Assembly (NCBI RefSeq): GCF_001625305.1
Contig: NW_017804487.1
Span: 1,523,234-1,587,233, forward strand
Direction of reading: 5' to 3'
Source of the DNA: Branchiostoma belcheri
Taxonomy: Eukaryota > Chordata > Leptocardii > Amphioxiformes > Branchiostomatidae
DNA length: 64,000 nt
Positions within the stretch are counted from its first letter, which is position 1; each line of letters begins with the position of its first letter. Position numbers and translations under genes: made by a program. The notes below the pieces were generated by a model. That model saw only the letters and a list, made by a program, of their open reading frames with translations. It did not search any database and was not told the origin of the DNA. Positions 13,301 to 22,744 of the stretch are shown piece after piece.

Positions 13301-13754
13301 GTGTGCAAGCCACACCTGCACCTTGCGCAATGCGCATATCAACGTTGCTAAGAACTGCGTCCGGCTCAGGTAGCGTGCAAATAAGCTAACTTGTTAAAAA
13401 CATACTGAGCACACACAAAAAACGCTAAAATGGGGGGAAAGGCCTATGTACTAGTGTGTAACATCGCCTACAATTTACAGAATTCTTCAATGATGTCTGT
13501 CCTCATCTCCCCAAACCCTTACCTATAGATACATCTTCAAGACATGTACTAACCTGCGCCTGTTGGTGTTGGGGTGTTATGTCCGTTTCGTACGCCCAGT
13601 TCGCCTCTTCAGCTAAGGAAAAGATGTTCTCCGCCATAGAGTTGTACTGGTCCAGCCATACCTTCGCCTGTTCTTCGTCTGTTATCAAGTTTTGCGCCTC
13701 CGAATTGTAAACGGTCACGAGAAAGAACACGAGCCACAAACATATGCGCGCCAT
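1368..13754 (-). CDS. ACE: Angiotensin-converting enzyme, single catalytic domain (M2 peptidase), 14 exons
   Basis: Zinc dipeptidyl carboxypeptidase of the M2 family, acting on secreted peptides at the cell surface or outside the cell. Coding exons (minus, 5' to 3'): 13754-13554, 11572-11336, 10616-10532, 10018-9875, 8602-8411, 7373-7276, 6838-6669, 6409-6285, 5318-5217, 4720-4576, 3605-3507, 2915-2793, 1948-1779, 1465-1368. They sum to 1989 nt (662 aa plus stop) and every junction keeps frame. The start has a strong Kozak context (CCCACCATGG). A signal peptide follows ([20 protein letters not shown]). The zinc site HEMGH is at residues 393-397 (catalytic Glu394) and the third ligand Glu421 lies in GFHEAVGD, 28 residues after His393 as in mammalian [16 protein letters not shown] keeps the substrate Lys/His/Tyr residues and the chloride-site Arg. 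The last exon ends in a hydrophobic stretch with no cytoplasmic tail. Weak points: the exon 2 donor (GCA|GTTACT) is poor, and introns 2 and 10 begin in repeats. Confidence 0.95.
1986..2498. mobile_element. Nested hairpin MITEs (GTCTCCACCAG ends)
   Basis: Two inverted-repeat units in ACE intron 12. The first, about 2087-2291, has arms of roughly 70 bp running from AGTCTCCACCAGACTTC to its complement. The second, about 2379-2498, has ends GTAGTCTCCACCAGACTT and AAGAAATCTAGTGGAGACTAC. A related edge, AGTCTCTACCAAACTAAC, begins near 1986. No protein is encoded. Confidence 0.7.
2500..2725. repeat. Dispersed repeat family (copy 1)
   Basis: Contains CTTGCTACATAACACAAT, GTGTCTGCTACAG and GTCTGGTCCAGGTCA in order, followed by an A-rich stretch and a segment reading GCCAACGAAAACATAACC. 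The first part recurs at about 4900-5060 (reverse), 7029-7190 and 8655-8785 (reverse). The last part recurs near 38270-38300. Class not determined. Confidence 0.65.
3068..3300 (-). mobile_element. 5'-truncated LINE 3' end
   Basis: Reverse-oriented tail starting TTTATTTATTTATTAC, with a GGTGCACCTAAGTGCACC hairpin and a short coding remnant at the far end. It resembles the 3' end of the LINE at 12363-13190. It lies in ACE intron 11. Confidence 0.55.
3606..4171. other. ACE intron 10, nothing recognised
   Basis: AT-rich intronic sequence between ACE exon 11 and the MITE at 4175. No coding, RNA or repeat signal is evident. Confidence 0.5.
4175..4571. mobile_element. Harbinger-like MITE at the ACE intron 10 donor
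   Basis: Same family as 921-1316 (GGCCATGTTGATTTGATT ends). Target duplication TAA at 4172-4174 and 4572-4574. ACE exon 10 ends at 4576 on the minus strand, so the intron starts G-TTA-GGCC. The T of the GT donor is the first base of the target duplication, and the MITE supplies the intron from +5 onward. Confidence 0.9.
4750..5065. repeat. LINE 3'-tail fragment plus dispersed repeat (copy 2, reverse)
   Basis: 4755-4830 carries the LINE tail motif (GCCTGCGAAGCCGGTGTG, then GGCTATACAGATACAG), also seen at 6185-6275, 7762-8206, 12059-12136 and 43426-43510. About 4900-5060 is the reverse complement of the repeat at 2500-2650. Both lie in ACE intron 9. Confidence 0.65.
5628..5768. mobile_element. 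Short CpG-rich MITE
   Basis: About 20-bp terminal inverted repeats, AATACAACACGGGGTATT and the complement of AATACAACACGGTGTATT. The GC-rich interior folds again (GGTCGGATCGCCC / GGGCGATCCGAC). It lies in ACE intron 8. It is too short to encode a transposase. Confidence 0.7.
5956..6012. repeat. Perfect 26-bp inverted repeat (hairpin)
   Basis: Left arm 5956-5981 and right arm 5987-6012 are exact reverse complements separated by five bases (TACGG). The arms begin CGTTCGATAACGGGTTCC. The structure could extrude as a cruciform or fold as a very stable RNA hairpin in ACE intron 8. Confidence 0.9.
6040..6275 (+). mobile_element. LINE 3' end (C-terminal coding remnant and UTR)
   Basis: The plus frame from about 6050 reads [19 protein letters not shown], the usual C-terminal motif of CR1/L2-type LINE ORF2, and stops near 6137. 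A 3' UTR follows, ending in repeated GATACA at about 6257-6272, typical of LINEs with microsatellite tails. It ends about 10 bp from ACE exon 8. Confidence 0.75.
7029..7195. repeat. Dispersed repeat family (copy 3)
   Basis: Starts CACTTGCTACATAATG and continues GTGTCTGCTACAGAGCC and GTCTGGTCCAGGTCAG, the same order as 2500-2650. ACE intron 6. Confidence 0.65.
7762..8206 (-). repeat. 50-bp minisatellite inside a LINE 3' UTR
   Basis: Eight head-to-tail units (7762-8165), seven of exactly 50 bp and a last one of 54 bp with an extra TATA. Each contains CTGTATAGCCGGTATAACC and TTTCGGTGTAACACACC. The array sits where single-copy LINE tails elsewhere have one such segment and is followed by the usual GCAGGC/GCGGCGCGGCG edge. 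A 50-bp period shifts frame each unit, so three minus frames stay open without being genes. Confidence 0.9.
8207..8395 (-). mobile_element. LINE C-terminal fragment feeding the minisatellite
   Basis: Minus frame reads [20 protein letters not shown], the same ORF2 C-terminal motif as at 6050, then a UTR matching 6140-6185. It abuts ACE exon 5 (donor at 8410) and continues into the 50-bp array. Confidence 0.75.
8655..8785. repeat. Dispersed repeat family (copy 4, reverse)
   Basis: Contains CCAGACGTCTGTCACCATG and an upstream A-rich and ACATATTGTTTTTGCTCAG part, the reverse of 7080-7180. Partial copy in ACE intron 4. Confidence 0.55.
8786..9874. other. ACE intron 4, nothing recognised
   Basis: Long intronic stretch. 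Short ORFs occur (for example 9518-9820 minus) but none shows a family motif or splice context. Confidence 0.45.
10718..11048. mobile_element. CpG-rich MITE with GGTCACAACCCG ends
   Basis: Terminal inverted repeats GGTCACAACCCG / CGGGTTGTGACC enclose about 330 bp that is far richer in CpG and ACGT than the surrounding intron (ACE intron 2). There is no credible ORF. Confidence 0.7.
11225..11345. repeat. Dispersed repeat overlapping the ACE exon 2 donor
   Basis: AATCATATCCAGTTGCTTG and GAGTAACTGCTTTTTGG (about 11310-11345), with a second partial copy GCCAAAAAGTACTTACTCA at about 11258, match a repeat at about 58560-58680. A weaker match is at about 47085-47170. The last codons of ACE exon 2 and its donor (GT at 11335-11334) lie inside the similarity. 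Confidence 0.7.
12059..12136 (+). repeat. LINE 3'-tail fragment
   Basis: Starts GCTGCCGCCGAGCCGCGTG and ends GGCTATACAGATACAG, the same tail as at 4755 and 6185. ACE intron 1. Confidence 0.7.
12263..12334 (+). tRNA. tRNA-Pro (AGG)
   Basis: Complete 72-nt cloverleaf. The acceptor stem is GGCTCGC / GCGAGCC with discriminator C. The anticodon arm is TCGCTTAGGGTGCGA with AGG at 12295-12297. The T arm is CCCGGGTTCAATTCCCGGG. Internal promoters are visible (A box around TGGTCTAGTGG, B box GGTTCAATTCC), and a T-run at 12339-12346 is a Pol III terminator. CCA is not encoded, as expected for a eukaryotic nuclear tRNA. It is nested in ACE intron 1 on the opposite strand. Confidence 0.97.
12363..13190 (-). 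mobile_element. LINE ORF2 C-terminal fragment
   Basis: An open frame of 180 codons (13127-12588) begins [19 protein letters not shown] and continues [12 protein letters not shown] and [11 protein letters not shown]. These are hallmarks of the region after the RT catalytic core in CR1/L2/Jockey-type LINEs. It is 5'-truncated. The 3' UTR ends near 12363 with ATTCATTTATTAG-like sequence. ACE intron 1. Confidence 0.8.
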
Positions 13755-14043
13755 GGTGGGCGTCCGTGTACGTTACGTCCGCTGGCGAGCTGGCATTGGT
13801 TATCAGTAACTTATAAGATAATATGTAATTGTTTGACCCCTTCACACGTCAATCACTCAGCGTCCCAGACACAAAGCTGGCTATTGTATGTATAGAATCG
13901 TGCTTTATCTTGATGCTTGCTTACCCACGGTTCTGTATAGTACATGCGTATCCAGAGCCCTGCCTTGATAAACTAAGTAGATATAATTAGTGATATTCTA
14001 AAGCTTTTCCATTGCAGAGTCAAACCCACCATGGCTTTAATAA

Positions 14044-14410
14044 GGCCACACCTATTTAATTTGTTGGTTCTCGGATTTTTTCAGAAAAAATATGAAGCGA
14101 CAGGGCGAAAAAAATAAAAATAAAAACAGGTCTAGGCATCCTATTATAGGCTTAAATGCTACAAAATGAGCCATGAAGTCAACACAAAAGGCTGGGTAAA
14201 ATTTAAACATTGAATTTTGAACTTTTAATCAAACCACTGCAATGATAGATTGGAAAACTGTAACAACTAGGAAGAAAAGGACTTTCCTCAACTGTTGGGG
14301 GGCAAAACATGAGCATTCTTCAGTTGATTCAGGACCAGAATCAATTTTTTGCAAATCAGAAAAAAAGGAAGAGGCGAATCCGATAACCAACAAATTAAAT
14401 TGGTGTGGCC
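14044..14410. mobile_element. Harbinger-like MITE, variant 1 relative
   Basis: Ends GGCCACACCTATTTAATT and its near complement AATTAAATTGGTGTGGCC, with TAA duplications at 14041-14043 and 14411-14413. No ORF of note. It lies upstream of the ACE start. Confidence 0.8.
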
Positions 14411-14413
14411 TAA

Positions 14414-15291
14414 AGGGTATTTGACAAAGTACTTCATAGTGATTGACACCTTCCCTTATTATCAATTATGTAAACACTTCTAAACTGTTTGTTTTTAGAC
14501 GTGGCTAGGCAGAGGGCCAAGTATTACACAATGTAGCTGTATCTGAAAGCATTGCCGCATTTCTTGTATGAATAGTCTTCATTTAAAAGCTTGTTTTGTT
14601 TAATGGATACCTCAAACACACTTACACATAATGCAGGGTGGTGGAAACGACGTCAATACCTGGGAAAACAATGGCTACGACTTGTCGAACTTAACAGCAA
14701 AGTTACATAACATAGCGTTGTCACCATGGTGTTACACAAACGCAGGTATGTCACCATAGTGTTAAAGAAACGCAGAAATGCGTTATTCACCTTGGCATGA
14801 CCCGTAGACCGTTGGATGCGTTCCAAGTTGTGTGTTGGGCAACTAGGCAAGTAGTTTGTATGCCTCTGCAAAAAAAACAAACTACGCACAGAGGCTTGGA
14901 AATCACGCTTTGTGCCATGATTACAACTTAATGAAGAATATATCTCAGCTATATTAATTTTATCAACATACGTCAAACATGACAAATCATGAATGAACAC
15001 TTTTGTGAATTCTTTTATCACTCAGTGTTTCAAGTGCAGACTAACACTTTGGTCTAGATCAGATTAACAGAAGTCTTGTGTCAAGCTTTACAGACCTATA
15101 CACAAGCAATGAGATTTGAAGATTTGTGCATTTATTTTTTCAGATATGTACATTATCACTCTCTAACCCAACATAATGCCTATTTTTCATATGGTCTGTT
15201 CTTTGACCTGTAAATGTAATCAACGTTATATATAATATAAAATACAAATAGATGATGAATCAGCATATATATAATATAAAATACACATAGA
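14414..15291. other. Intergenic, nothing recognised
   Basis: A 122-codon open frame (15021-14653, minus) has no motif I recognise and looks incidental. The rest is AT-rich. Confidence 0.4.
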
Positions 15292-17071
15292 CTAGAGAGG
15301 CCGACATTTGCTTGGGAGCAAATACAGCATATTTCAGTCCATCTCCCTGCCATGCAAAAGTGGACTATTCCAAACTTACCCCAGTGTAAAACTGGCAAAG
15401 ATTCTCAAATAAATGAATTATATAGTAGCTATGTAATTGAGAACAAAGATGCAAGAACAAGCACATTGAATCTCGAAAGCTTTACTAATCTTATTACGGG
15501 TATGCAAATACTAACAATGATGAGATATGATACATTTTGAAGGTCTTAGGCACATAAAATTGAATGTGTGGGTCATTACGCACGACTTACGTGCAATGTG
15601 GCCTCAGGTAACACGGCGGTCTGTCACTACGGCATTCTTTCCCATTGCTATGCGCGTTCGAAAAGGTATCGGGTTACAAGACGCTATTTTGGCCTGTTTT
15701 GGACTACCCGTAAAATATTTGAAAATAAACAAATAATTTTTAGGCGTAAATTTCGTCAAATTAAAATGAAATTATCGTCTTAACATCCTTTAAATGTTAA
15801 CTTTTTATGTTAAATCACTGATTTTTTTTAATTTCGCTCAGAAAGACGATTATTTTCGGGTTTCTCGGCACAAGTCATGTCACGTTTTTAGGCAAACATC
15901 GTTCAAACCTGGCTACGTATATTACCCCAGATCCCCGATTTTTATATTTTTCGCAGACTAGGAATAAGATAAGAAATCGTGTTTTAAGGATTTTTTAATT
16001 TCTGATTTTAAGTCCAGTTTTTGTCGACATGTTGGTGAAAAAATGGCATTTTCTGACATTTTTCTCACTAAATTACCCATAATTCAAAATTGAGGCCATT
16101 TTTCAAAAATCCCTAAAACACGATTTTCGGGACAGCCATTACAGTCATTTTGAGCCGTAAATGAGGTATGTTTGACTCTCCATGTTTCCAGGTTTGAACG
16201 AGTTTTGGAGACATGTCATATCGCCAGAAAGTGTGCATTGTGTTATTCATACTGGTGTAAAGAATCATTACAGTATCAAATTCACTCAAGGATACGACAG
16301 TAGCTTCGCTACATGTTACATGTCCACCAAAAATAATAGCGGACATGTACTGTCCAGGAAACTGTTTATATCTATAGAAAAGTGTTTTTTTTTATCTGTT
16401 GCAATGCACGGAGGCAGAAAGGCTTGTTTTGCCGCTTTATAGTAAATGACCGCAGGTGACCCCGAAATAGAACGCGGGTTCGATTCGAATTGCCCAGATC
16501 GAACACGATCGAACACAGTTCGGGTTCTATGACATGTGGGAACTTTGCAGCCCAGATTTTACCACCGTGTAACCCGCAATGGAACAACTGTTCCATGGCC
16601 AACGGCAGATGGAACAGGCCATTCTTTAGATAGAACATGGAACGGGTATAGCACTTTTGGCCCTTTTTTTTCTGAAAATAGCCATTAAAGTCCCCCAAAT
16701 GAGTCATTTAGAAGTGGTGTATGCCAAATATGTGACTGCTATTCTGTAGACACATGTTCAAGGTACCCTTATACCGAATTTCAGATCATTTGGTTGTAAA
16801 ACCAGGGCTCAGGATCCAAAAATCCATTTTTTGGGCGAAAAATGCCCCAAAAAACCTTCATAAAAATTATTCAAAGGCATGTATCAAAAAAATGAAAAAA
16901 AAAACGCCTGGGGGTATTGGCCCACTCTACCTCCATGCCAAATTTCAAGTCATTTGGCTGAATGATGGCGGAGTTGAATCCCTTTGACTGTTTGGCAGGA
17001 GGAGGAGGAGGAGGAGAAACATGAGAGAACACAATATATTTCATCTATACCATGGTATGGACTGAAATATA
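15292..17071 (-). mobile_element. HINE/Helentron-like element, family Y (long copy, reverse)
   Basis: Read on the minus strand it starts near TTTCAGTCCATACCATGG and ends with a subterminal GGACTGAAATATGC, the hairpin ATTTGCTCCCAAGCAAAT and a final CTAG. Subterminal inverted repeats plus a 3'-terminal hairpin and no terminal inverted repeat is the Helentron-associated (HINE) plan. A shorter relative with shared interior is at 50590-51418. No Rep/helicase ORF is seen. Confidence 0.7.
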
Positions 17072-17399
17072 AATATATGAATCAACATATATATAATATA
17101 AAATATACATAGATTATATGAAATCCACGCACACACGTGTATACATGTAGCAATACTCGAGACAAGCCCGACTAGGGTATTTGCTGTGTATAATGATCCT
17201 TGATACTCATTTAGGCATTATGTGGCACGTCAATTCATGGGCGACCCCCGGCGGTCTTTGACGCGAGTATAGGAAGTAGTGCAGAGCATATTCTTGGAGG
17301 CTAGGTAGAAAGCCTGACAAGAGCGTCAGCCAGATGTAAATTGCGCTGTGTAGTGTAGGAATGTATCGGGTTTGAGACTGTATGATTTGAATTGAGAAG

Positions 17400-17880
17400 G
17401 TTTTCCAGTTCGTGTATAAATGCGCCGTATTACGCAACTAGCTTTCCGGGTGATTCGGCTGCAGTTCAGGTCACGTCCGTAGAGGGCGATTTCAAAGTGT
17501 ACGTTACGAGCAGATACGCCGACAGGATTTTTTTTTTGTTTCTAGATATTTTGTAGTTTATACCTTCTTCTCAAACATATTCGATTTTCGTATTTGTGAA
17601 GTGCACCCTACTATATATATAATTTTTACCGCGTCGATGTGAGTCATCTTGGGGTTCGTACTTAACTATAGAAATCCCCATAGGGCGAAAACTGTGTTAC
17701 GTTCTGCTACCTTGTCCTTCGTTCGTCTCGAGAGGTCAGAGGTGAACGCGTTTTGTGTCAAAAGTGAAGTTGTATGCCTACCTGATTACCCATGTAGTGC
17801 ATTTGACGTCAGGTGGCACGTTACGCTTTAGTTTCCTCATATCAAATATAAACTTTCCACACTACAATCAGACCGCCGAA
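17400..17880 (-). other. Orphan third copy of the zinc-finger upstream block
   Basis: Closely resembles 22980-23460, for example GTATAAATGCGCC, then ATTCGGCTGCAGTTC, ACTATAGAAATCCCCATAG and CCCATGTAGTGCATTTGAC. A part also resembles 19950-20110 upstream of finger gene A. No finger exon follows downstream on the minus strand; that place is held by the HINE-like element. I read it as the remnant of a third tandem unit. Confidence 0.65.
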
Positions 17881-18738
17881 ACGACACACCTGACTTTTTT
17901 TTATAGCCAAGGTCTAAATTTATATGAAAGGAAGATTTAAAAAAAGTAAAGCCTGTTTGGTCTGAAAAAATTGGTATTAATTCAGGAGGTTTAGAATCAG
18001 GTTTGATTCAATTCTTGATTTTAAACCTCCTTGGTGTGAATCGTGATTTCTATGTTTTGTAACCAATTGACAAAGTCTATTCATGAAAAAAAAAACAAGT
18101 CATCAGAAAGCAATGTGTTTAATGTACTGAACTACTTAATTGTGTTAGTGGTAAAGATATGTAGCTACATCTTCCATTAAGGGAATTCTGCTCTTATACA
18201 ACATAACGTCTATAGCTTTTCCCTAGTCTAAAATTATTTCCTACAGTTGCAATGCTATCGGATTTAACGCCCGAACACACGCCCGAACTCGAACATGAAT
18301 ATGGCCTAGGCCGCCTTAACCCAACCGAGAATTACTGACTATGCATATGTACATTATCCAATCAATACCGTCAAGTTTACTGTTTTTCCACAACAATTAA
18401 ATAGCTAAAATGATTTTTGGTCAAAAGAACTGAAACCAGAACAAAATAAACTAAACTAAGAATTATTCAAGTAACTACTGTATATTATAGTTTCATAAAT
18501 TAGAAAAAATGTAGACAAAATATCGGACTATGGTATTTCTTCTAAAAAATCTTTAACTATTTGAAAATATACATGTATCATAAACTCTTACAGAATATTT
18601 AGCCTAAATATTTTAACTATTAGAATGTAATATATCCTTAAGCTTAGTTTTAGTATAGTCATAGCAAACTATAGTTAAGAGTAAGCCCGTAGGAGTAAAT
18701 GTTACTAAAGAATGGTAAAATTGCAGAATAGGTGCATC

Positions 18739-19746
18739 CTAATAAACACATTTTGGAATAGGACAGGCTTGGAGGCTACATAGTAGCGGCACTAGGTCAC
18801 ACTTGCAGGGTTTTTCTGCTGTATGGGCTCTCTTATGCCTGGATAAGTCTGATTTATAAGCTGTGCTGTACCCACACTCCCCACACATGTAGGGTTTATC
18901 ACCTGTGTGCTTTGCTAGATGTTGGTCTAAAGAGGACTTGTACGCTGAAGAATAGTCACAATGGTCACATTTGTAGGGTTTTTCTCCTGTATGGGTACTC
19001 ATATGCTGGGATAAGTGAGACTTTTGGGGTGTTCTGTATCCACACTCCCCGCACATGTAGGGTTTCTCACCAGTGTGCTTGGTAAGATGGTAGTCTAAAT
19101 GAGATTTGTGTGCTGCAGAATAGTCACACTGTTCACAATTGTGGGGGTTTTCTTTTGTATCATTTCTTTTGTACCGTTTTTCTCATATGTTTAGATAAGT
19201 TGGACCTGTTAGCTGTCCTGTTTCCACACTCCCCACACATGTAGGGTTTCTCACCAGTGTGTTTTGCGAGATATCGATGTTGGTCCAAAGTGGATTTCTG
19301 AGCTGCAGCATAGTCACACTGGTCACACTTGTAGGGTTTTTGTCCTGTATGGGTTCTCATATGACGAGATAAATTAGACTTCCAATCCGCCCTGTACCCA
19401 CACTCCCCACACATGTAGGGTTTCTCACCAGTGTGCTTGGTAAGATGGTAGTTTAACTGAGATTTGTGTGCTGCAGAATAGTCACACTGGTCACACTTGT
19501 AGGGTTTCTCAACTGCGTGGGTTCTCATATGTCGGGATAAGTAAGATTTGTAAGCTGCCCTGTACCCACACTCCCCACACATGTAGGGCTTCTCACCAGC
19601 GTTATCCAAGTTGACGTGTGCTGCCGCCTGGACTTCAGCATCGCTTGTTTTGCTGTCACAGTCAACATGGGAAACCCCAGTGGGAGATCCATCACAGCAG
19701 TTCTGACCAACTCCGGTGGGAGACCCGTGGCCTGTTGTTGCCATGT
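18739..19746 (-). CDS. C2H2 zinc-finger protein A (frameshifted)
   Basis: Putative nucleic-acid-binding protein. From ATG at 19744 the frame has a short leader, then five fingers in alternating types (CGECGYRAAYKS... and CDQCDYSAAHKS...) joined by TGEKPY-like linkers, and stops at 19160-19162. Immediately after, in a frame shifted by one, four more good fingers follow (19150 to about 18800), then a broken one and a stop at 18739. Finger 5 of the first part has two extra residues (HRYLAKH). The 3' splice acceptor CATCAG precedes the ATG. A plausible upstream exon at about 19925-19990 would use a GC donor (AG|GCAAGG). Either a shortened five-finger protein or a decaying copy of a nine-finger gene. 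Confidence 0.8.
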
Positions 19747-19924
19747 TCGGCCTGATGAGGCAATAAAGAAGTTTTAACGGTTAGTGGTTCAAACGTTTAA
19801 TTGTTAAACTAGGTGTACAGAAACCAACGTTTATCAAGTTCTATTCAAGTCTATGGGTCATACAATTTTAACTTTATGCATGTGGACGTATCCCACCATA
19901 ACATGATAAAAGAATAAGCCTTGC

Positions 19925-20115
19925 CTGCTTCATACGATGTTTATTCTCTTCAAGTAAACCGGAACTCGGTCAGCTTTGTCCTTCCGTCGTCTCGTGAGGT
20001 CAGCGGTTAGTGCGTTGTCGGTCAAAGGTGAACATGTAGTACATTTGACTTCAGGTGGCACGTTATGTTTTAGTTTCCCCATAATGTCAACGTTTTACAC
20101 TTTAAACAAACCACC
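19925..20115 (-). other. Upstream (5' UTR) block of zinc-finger gene A
   Basis: Resembles parts of 22745-22800 and 23270-23420 upstream of gene B (AAACCGGAACTCGG, CTTGTCCTTTCG, GTACATTTGAC). On the minus strand it ends GAAGCAG|GCAAGG, where gene B has GGAAGCAG|GTAAGAC. It is therefore a likely non-coding first exon whose donor is GC instead of GT. Confidence 0.5.
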
Positions 20116-21038
20116 TAAACAACACAAGGGACAAATGTGCAAAGAACTTAATGTAAAGTCAAACTATTTGATCTGAATCTTGATTTCTGTGTTTTATGAT
20201 CAGCTCACCACCTCTGACAATATTCCATCCAAGGAAAAAGACAACACAGAAGGAAACATTGTGTTCAAGGTACAACCGATTTAATAGTGTTAGCAGAAAA
20301 TATATGTAGATACATCTTCCAAAAAAAAAAAGCAAAACAAGACGGAAATTTTCTACTATTAGAAATTAAAGCACGTCTGTCATTTTACACAGATACTTTG
20401 AAATCAATACTATAGGTTTTTGGTTTTATTACCACAAATCCTAGTAGTTTAAAGAGTTGATATTAGTCACAATATATAATTGTGTTTGTAGGACATATTG
20501 GCAAACACTTCGTGACAGGAGCTACTGGTAAATACACAGGAAATCTAAACCCGTACACACACAACACTAACGTCTACATTCCAACTACTGTGTACAAACA
20601 CAGCACTAATGTCTACCTTTCAGCTTTTACTACTGTGTACAACACGTATTAATCTTAATTACTGATTATGTACAGGATTATTATTCAGTCAATACTATAA
20701 CGTTTATCATTCTGACGCTGCAATTCTAGTTAGCTAAAATAATTATTTTGGGGGTTCAAAATAATTGATACTAGAACAAAGTATATGGGCTACTAATCAA
20801 AACTAAGACTTCTTCTTGTACCTATCTCATAGCTATAATTTAATTAGAAATAGAGTGGAAAAAAGTGTTTTACACCTCCTTGGAAAAAGACTTTGCCAAC
20901 TTGCAAACATCATAAATTCTTGCAAAAATATTCAGCCTAAATGTTTTCAACATAATTCCATAACCTTACGATTGGTATAAAGATGCTGATATAGTAGGGA
21001 AATTGTAGTTAAGAGAAGATTGTGCATACTAAATGTCA

Positions 21039-21732
21039 CTACGAGATGGTCACAGTTGCAGATTTGGTGCCTCCGTGTGAATTTTCATCTGATGGGTTAG
21101 GGCAAACTTCGAGGCTGCAGCTAGAATAGCTACACTGGTCGAACTTGTAGAGTTTATCTTTTATATGGGTTCTCATATGTTTGGATAAGTGAAACTTGTG
21201 AGTTGTTTTGTACTCACACTCCCCACACATGTAGGGTTTCTCAGCTGTGTGCTTAGTTAGATGTTTGCCCAAATCAGATTTCCGTGCTGCAGAATAGTCA
21301 CACTGGTCACACTTGCAGGGTTTTTCTCCTGTATGGGTTCTCATATGTCGGGATAAGTCAGACTTTTTAACTGTCCTGTATCCACACTCCTCACAAATGT
21401 AGGTTTTTTTTTCAGTGTGATTTGCTAGATGTTGGTCCAAATAAGATTTGTGTGCTGCAGCATAGTCACACTGGTCACACTTGTAGGGTTTTTCTCCTGT
21501 ATGGGTTCTTATATGTATGGATAACTGATACTTGTAATCCGCCCTGTACCCACACTCCCCACACATGTAGGGTTTCTCACCAACATTATTCAAGTTGACT
21601 TTTTTGTGCTGCCACCTGCTCTTCATCATTGACTGCTTTGCTGTCACAGTCGACCTGGGAAACCCCGGTGTGAGACTCATCACAGCAGTTTTGACCATCT
21701 ACGGTGGGAGACCCGTGTCCTGTCGTTTCCAT
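21039..21732 (-). CDS. C2H2 zinc-finger protein B (leader frame broken)
   Basis: Tandem duplicate of gene A. Five good fingers run from about 21575 to 21155 (CGECGYRADYKYQL, CDQCDYAAAHKSYL, CEECGYRTVKKSDL, CDQCDYSAARKSDL, CGECEYKTTHKFHL), followed by a degenerate sixth and a stop at 21039. The ATG homologous to gene A is at 21732 (METTGHGSPT), but compared with A there are four extra bases in an A-run just before the finger array, so that leader reaches a stop. An ATG at 21698 opens the finger frame with an unrelated leader. The splice acceptor seen before the gene A start is not recognisable here. The array is intact; the 5' end is doubtful. Confidence 0.75.
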
Positions 21733-22329
21733 GTTCAAAAATGAAAATTAAGAAATTTTAAAGATTAAGCGTTAAAAGTTGTTAATGATAAAATTGGGTT
21801 TATAGAAAACACGGTTAAAAGAGTTATATAACTTATAACTTCAACTTGAGCTACACAACTATTTCAGTCTTTTGCATATCAATGCAACCCACCATACTTA
21901 TATGTTATATTTCTCGCATTTGAATAAATTCACTTCTATAATGTTGAAAATCATAATTTCTGAGATCTTACAATCACTCGTTCACACCACTGAGCGTATT
22001 TTTAAATAATATAATATAAAATGTTTTAAAAATCATTTTATATTATATTATTTATTACTTCTACGACTACAAACAATAGGTAAATTGACTCCATTCGCTT
22101 TGCTTGAAAGAGACTCTGCAGTATAGGTTTGGTCACCATGCTGTAGTTATTGTTTTGTTGATTTTGTTTTTGAATTCCTAGTTTAACGTCTATTTTTCTC
22201 GCTAGACATAGTCTCTATGTGCTCAATACACTGTTTTCACAGTTCTACGCTTTTCTGGATTTTGTAATGTACGCCTTATGTGATTCTTTACAATCCAGTT
22301 AACATTTCTATATTGTCCCCCAAAAAGCC

Positions 22330-22660
22330 CCCAAAAAAGCCACTTTGCCTGATACAAATTGACGTACATACTGGCAAGGGTCGAACATATGTTAGGTTTC
22401 ACCCATATGCCCTCCCCCTTTACTTCCAGCATATAAATCATATAACATTGCGAAAATGTCTACAATTTTTTTAGTCAACATTCCTAATAGTATCCTTTTA
22501 TATTATTCAACGCCCTCCAAATGGGCCACTTTGCCTTATGCAAGTTGACGTACATTATAGGTGGCAAGGGTTGAACATATGTTAGGTTTCGCGAAATTTC
22601 GCCCCCCCCCTTTATTTCTAGTATATATAAAGATTGCAAAAATGTATACAAATAATAGTC
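22330..22660. repeat. Tandem duplication of about 200 bp
   Basis: Two imperfect copies (about 22330-22465 and 22530-22660), each with GCCACTTTGCCT, TTGACGTACAT, GGCAAGGGT and GAACATATGTTAGGTTTC, then a C-rich run. It lies between zinc-finger gene B and its upstream block. Confidence 0.65.
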
Positions 22661-22744
22661 TTAAAGAGGTCTTTCTTCCACAGAAATAATCTGTAACTAT
22701 TTCTCTCATCATAAGAATACTTTGCTCCCCGTTTCGAAGTCTTA

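Noticed and set aside
13790..13820. CCAAT and TATA-like sequences upstream of ACE
   Set aside because: On the minus strand they are in the wrong order relative to the start, so I do not call a promoter.
14653..15021. 122-codon minus ORF
   Set aside because: No motif, no splice signals, composition like the surrounding DNA.
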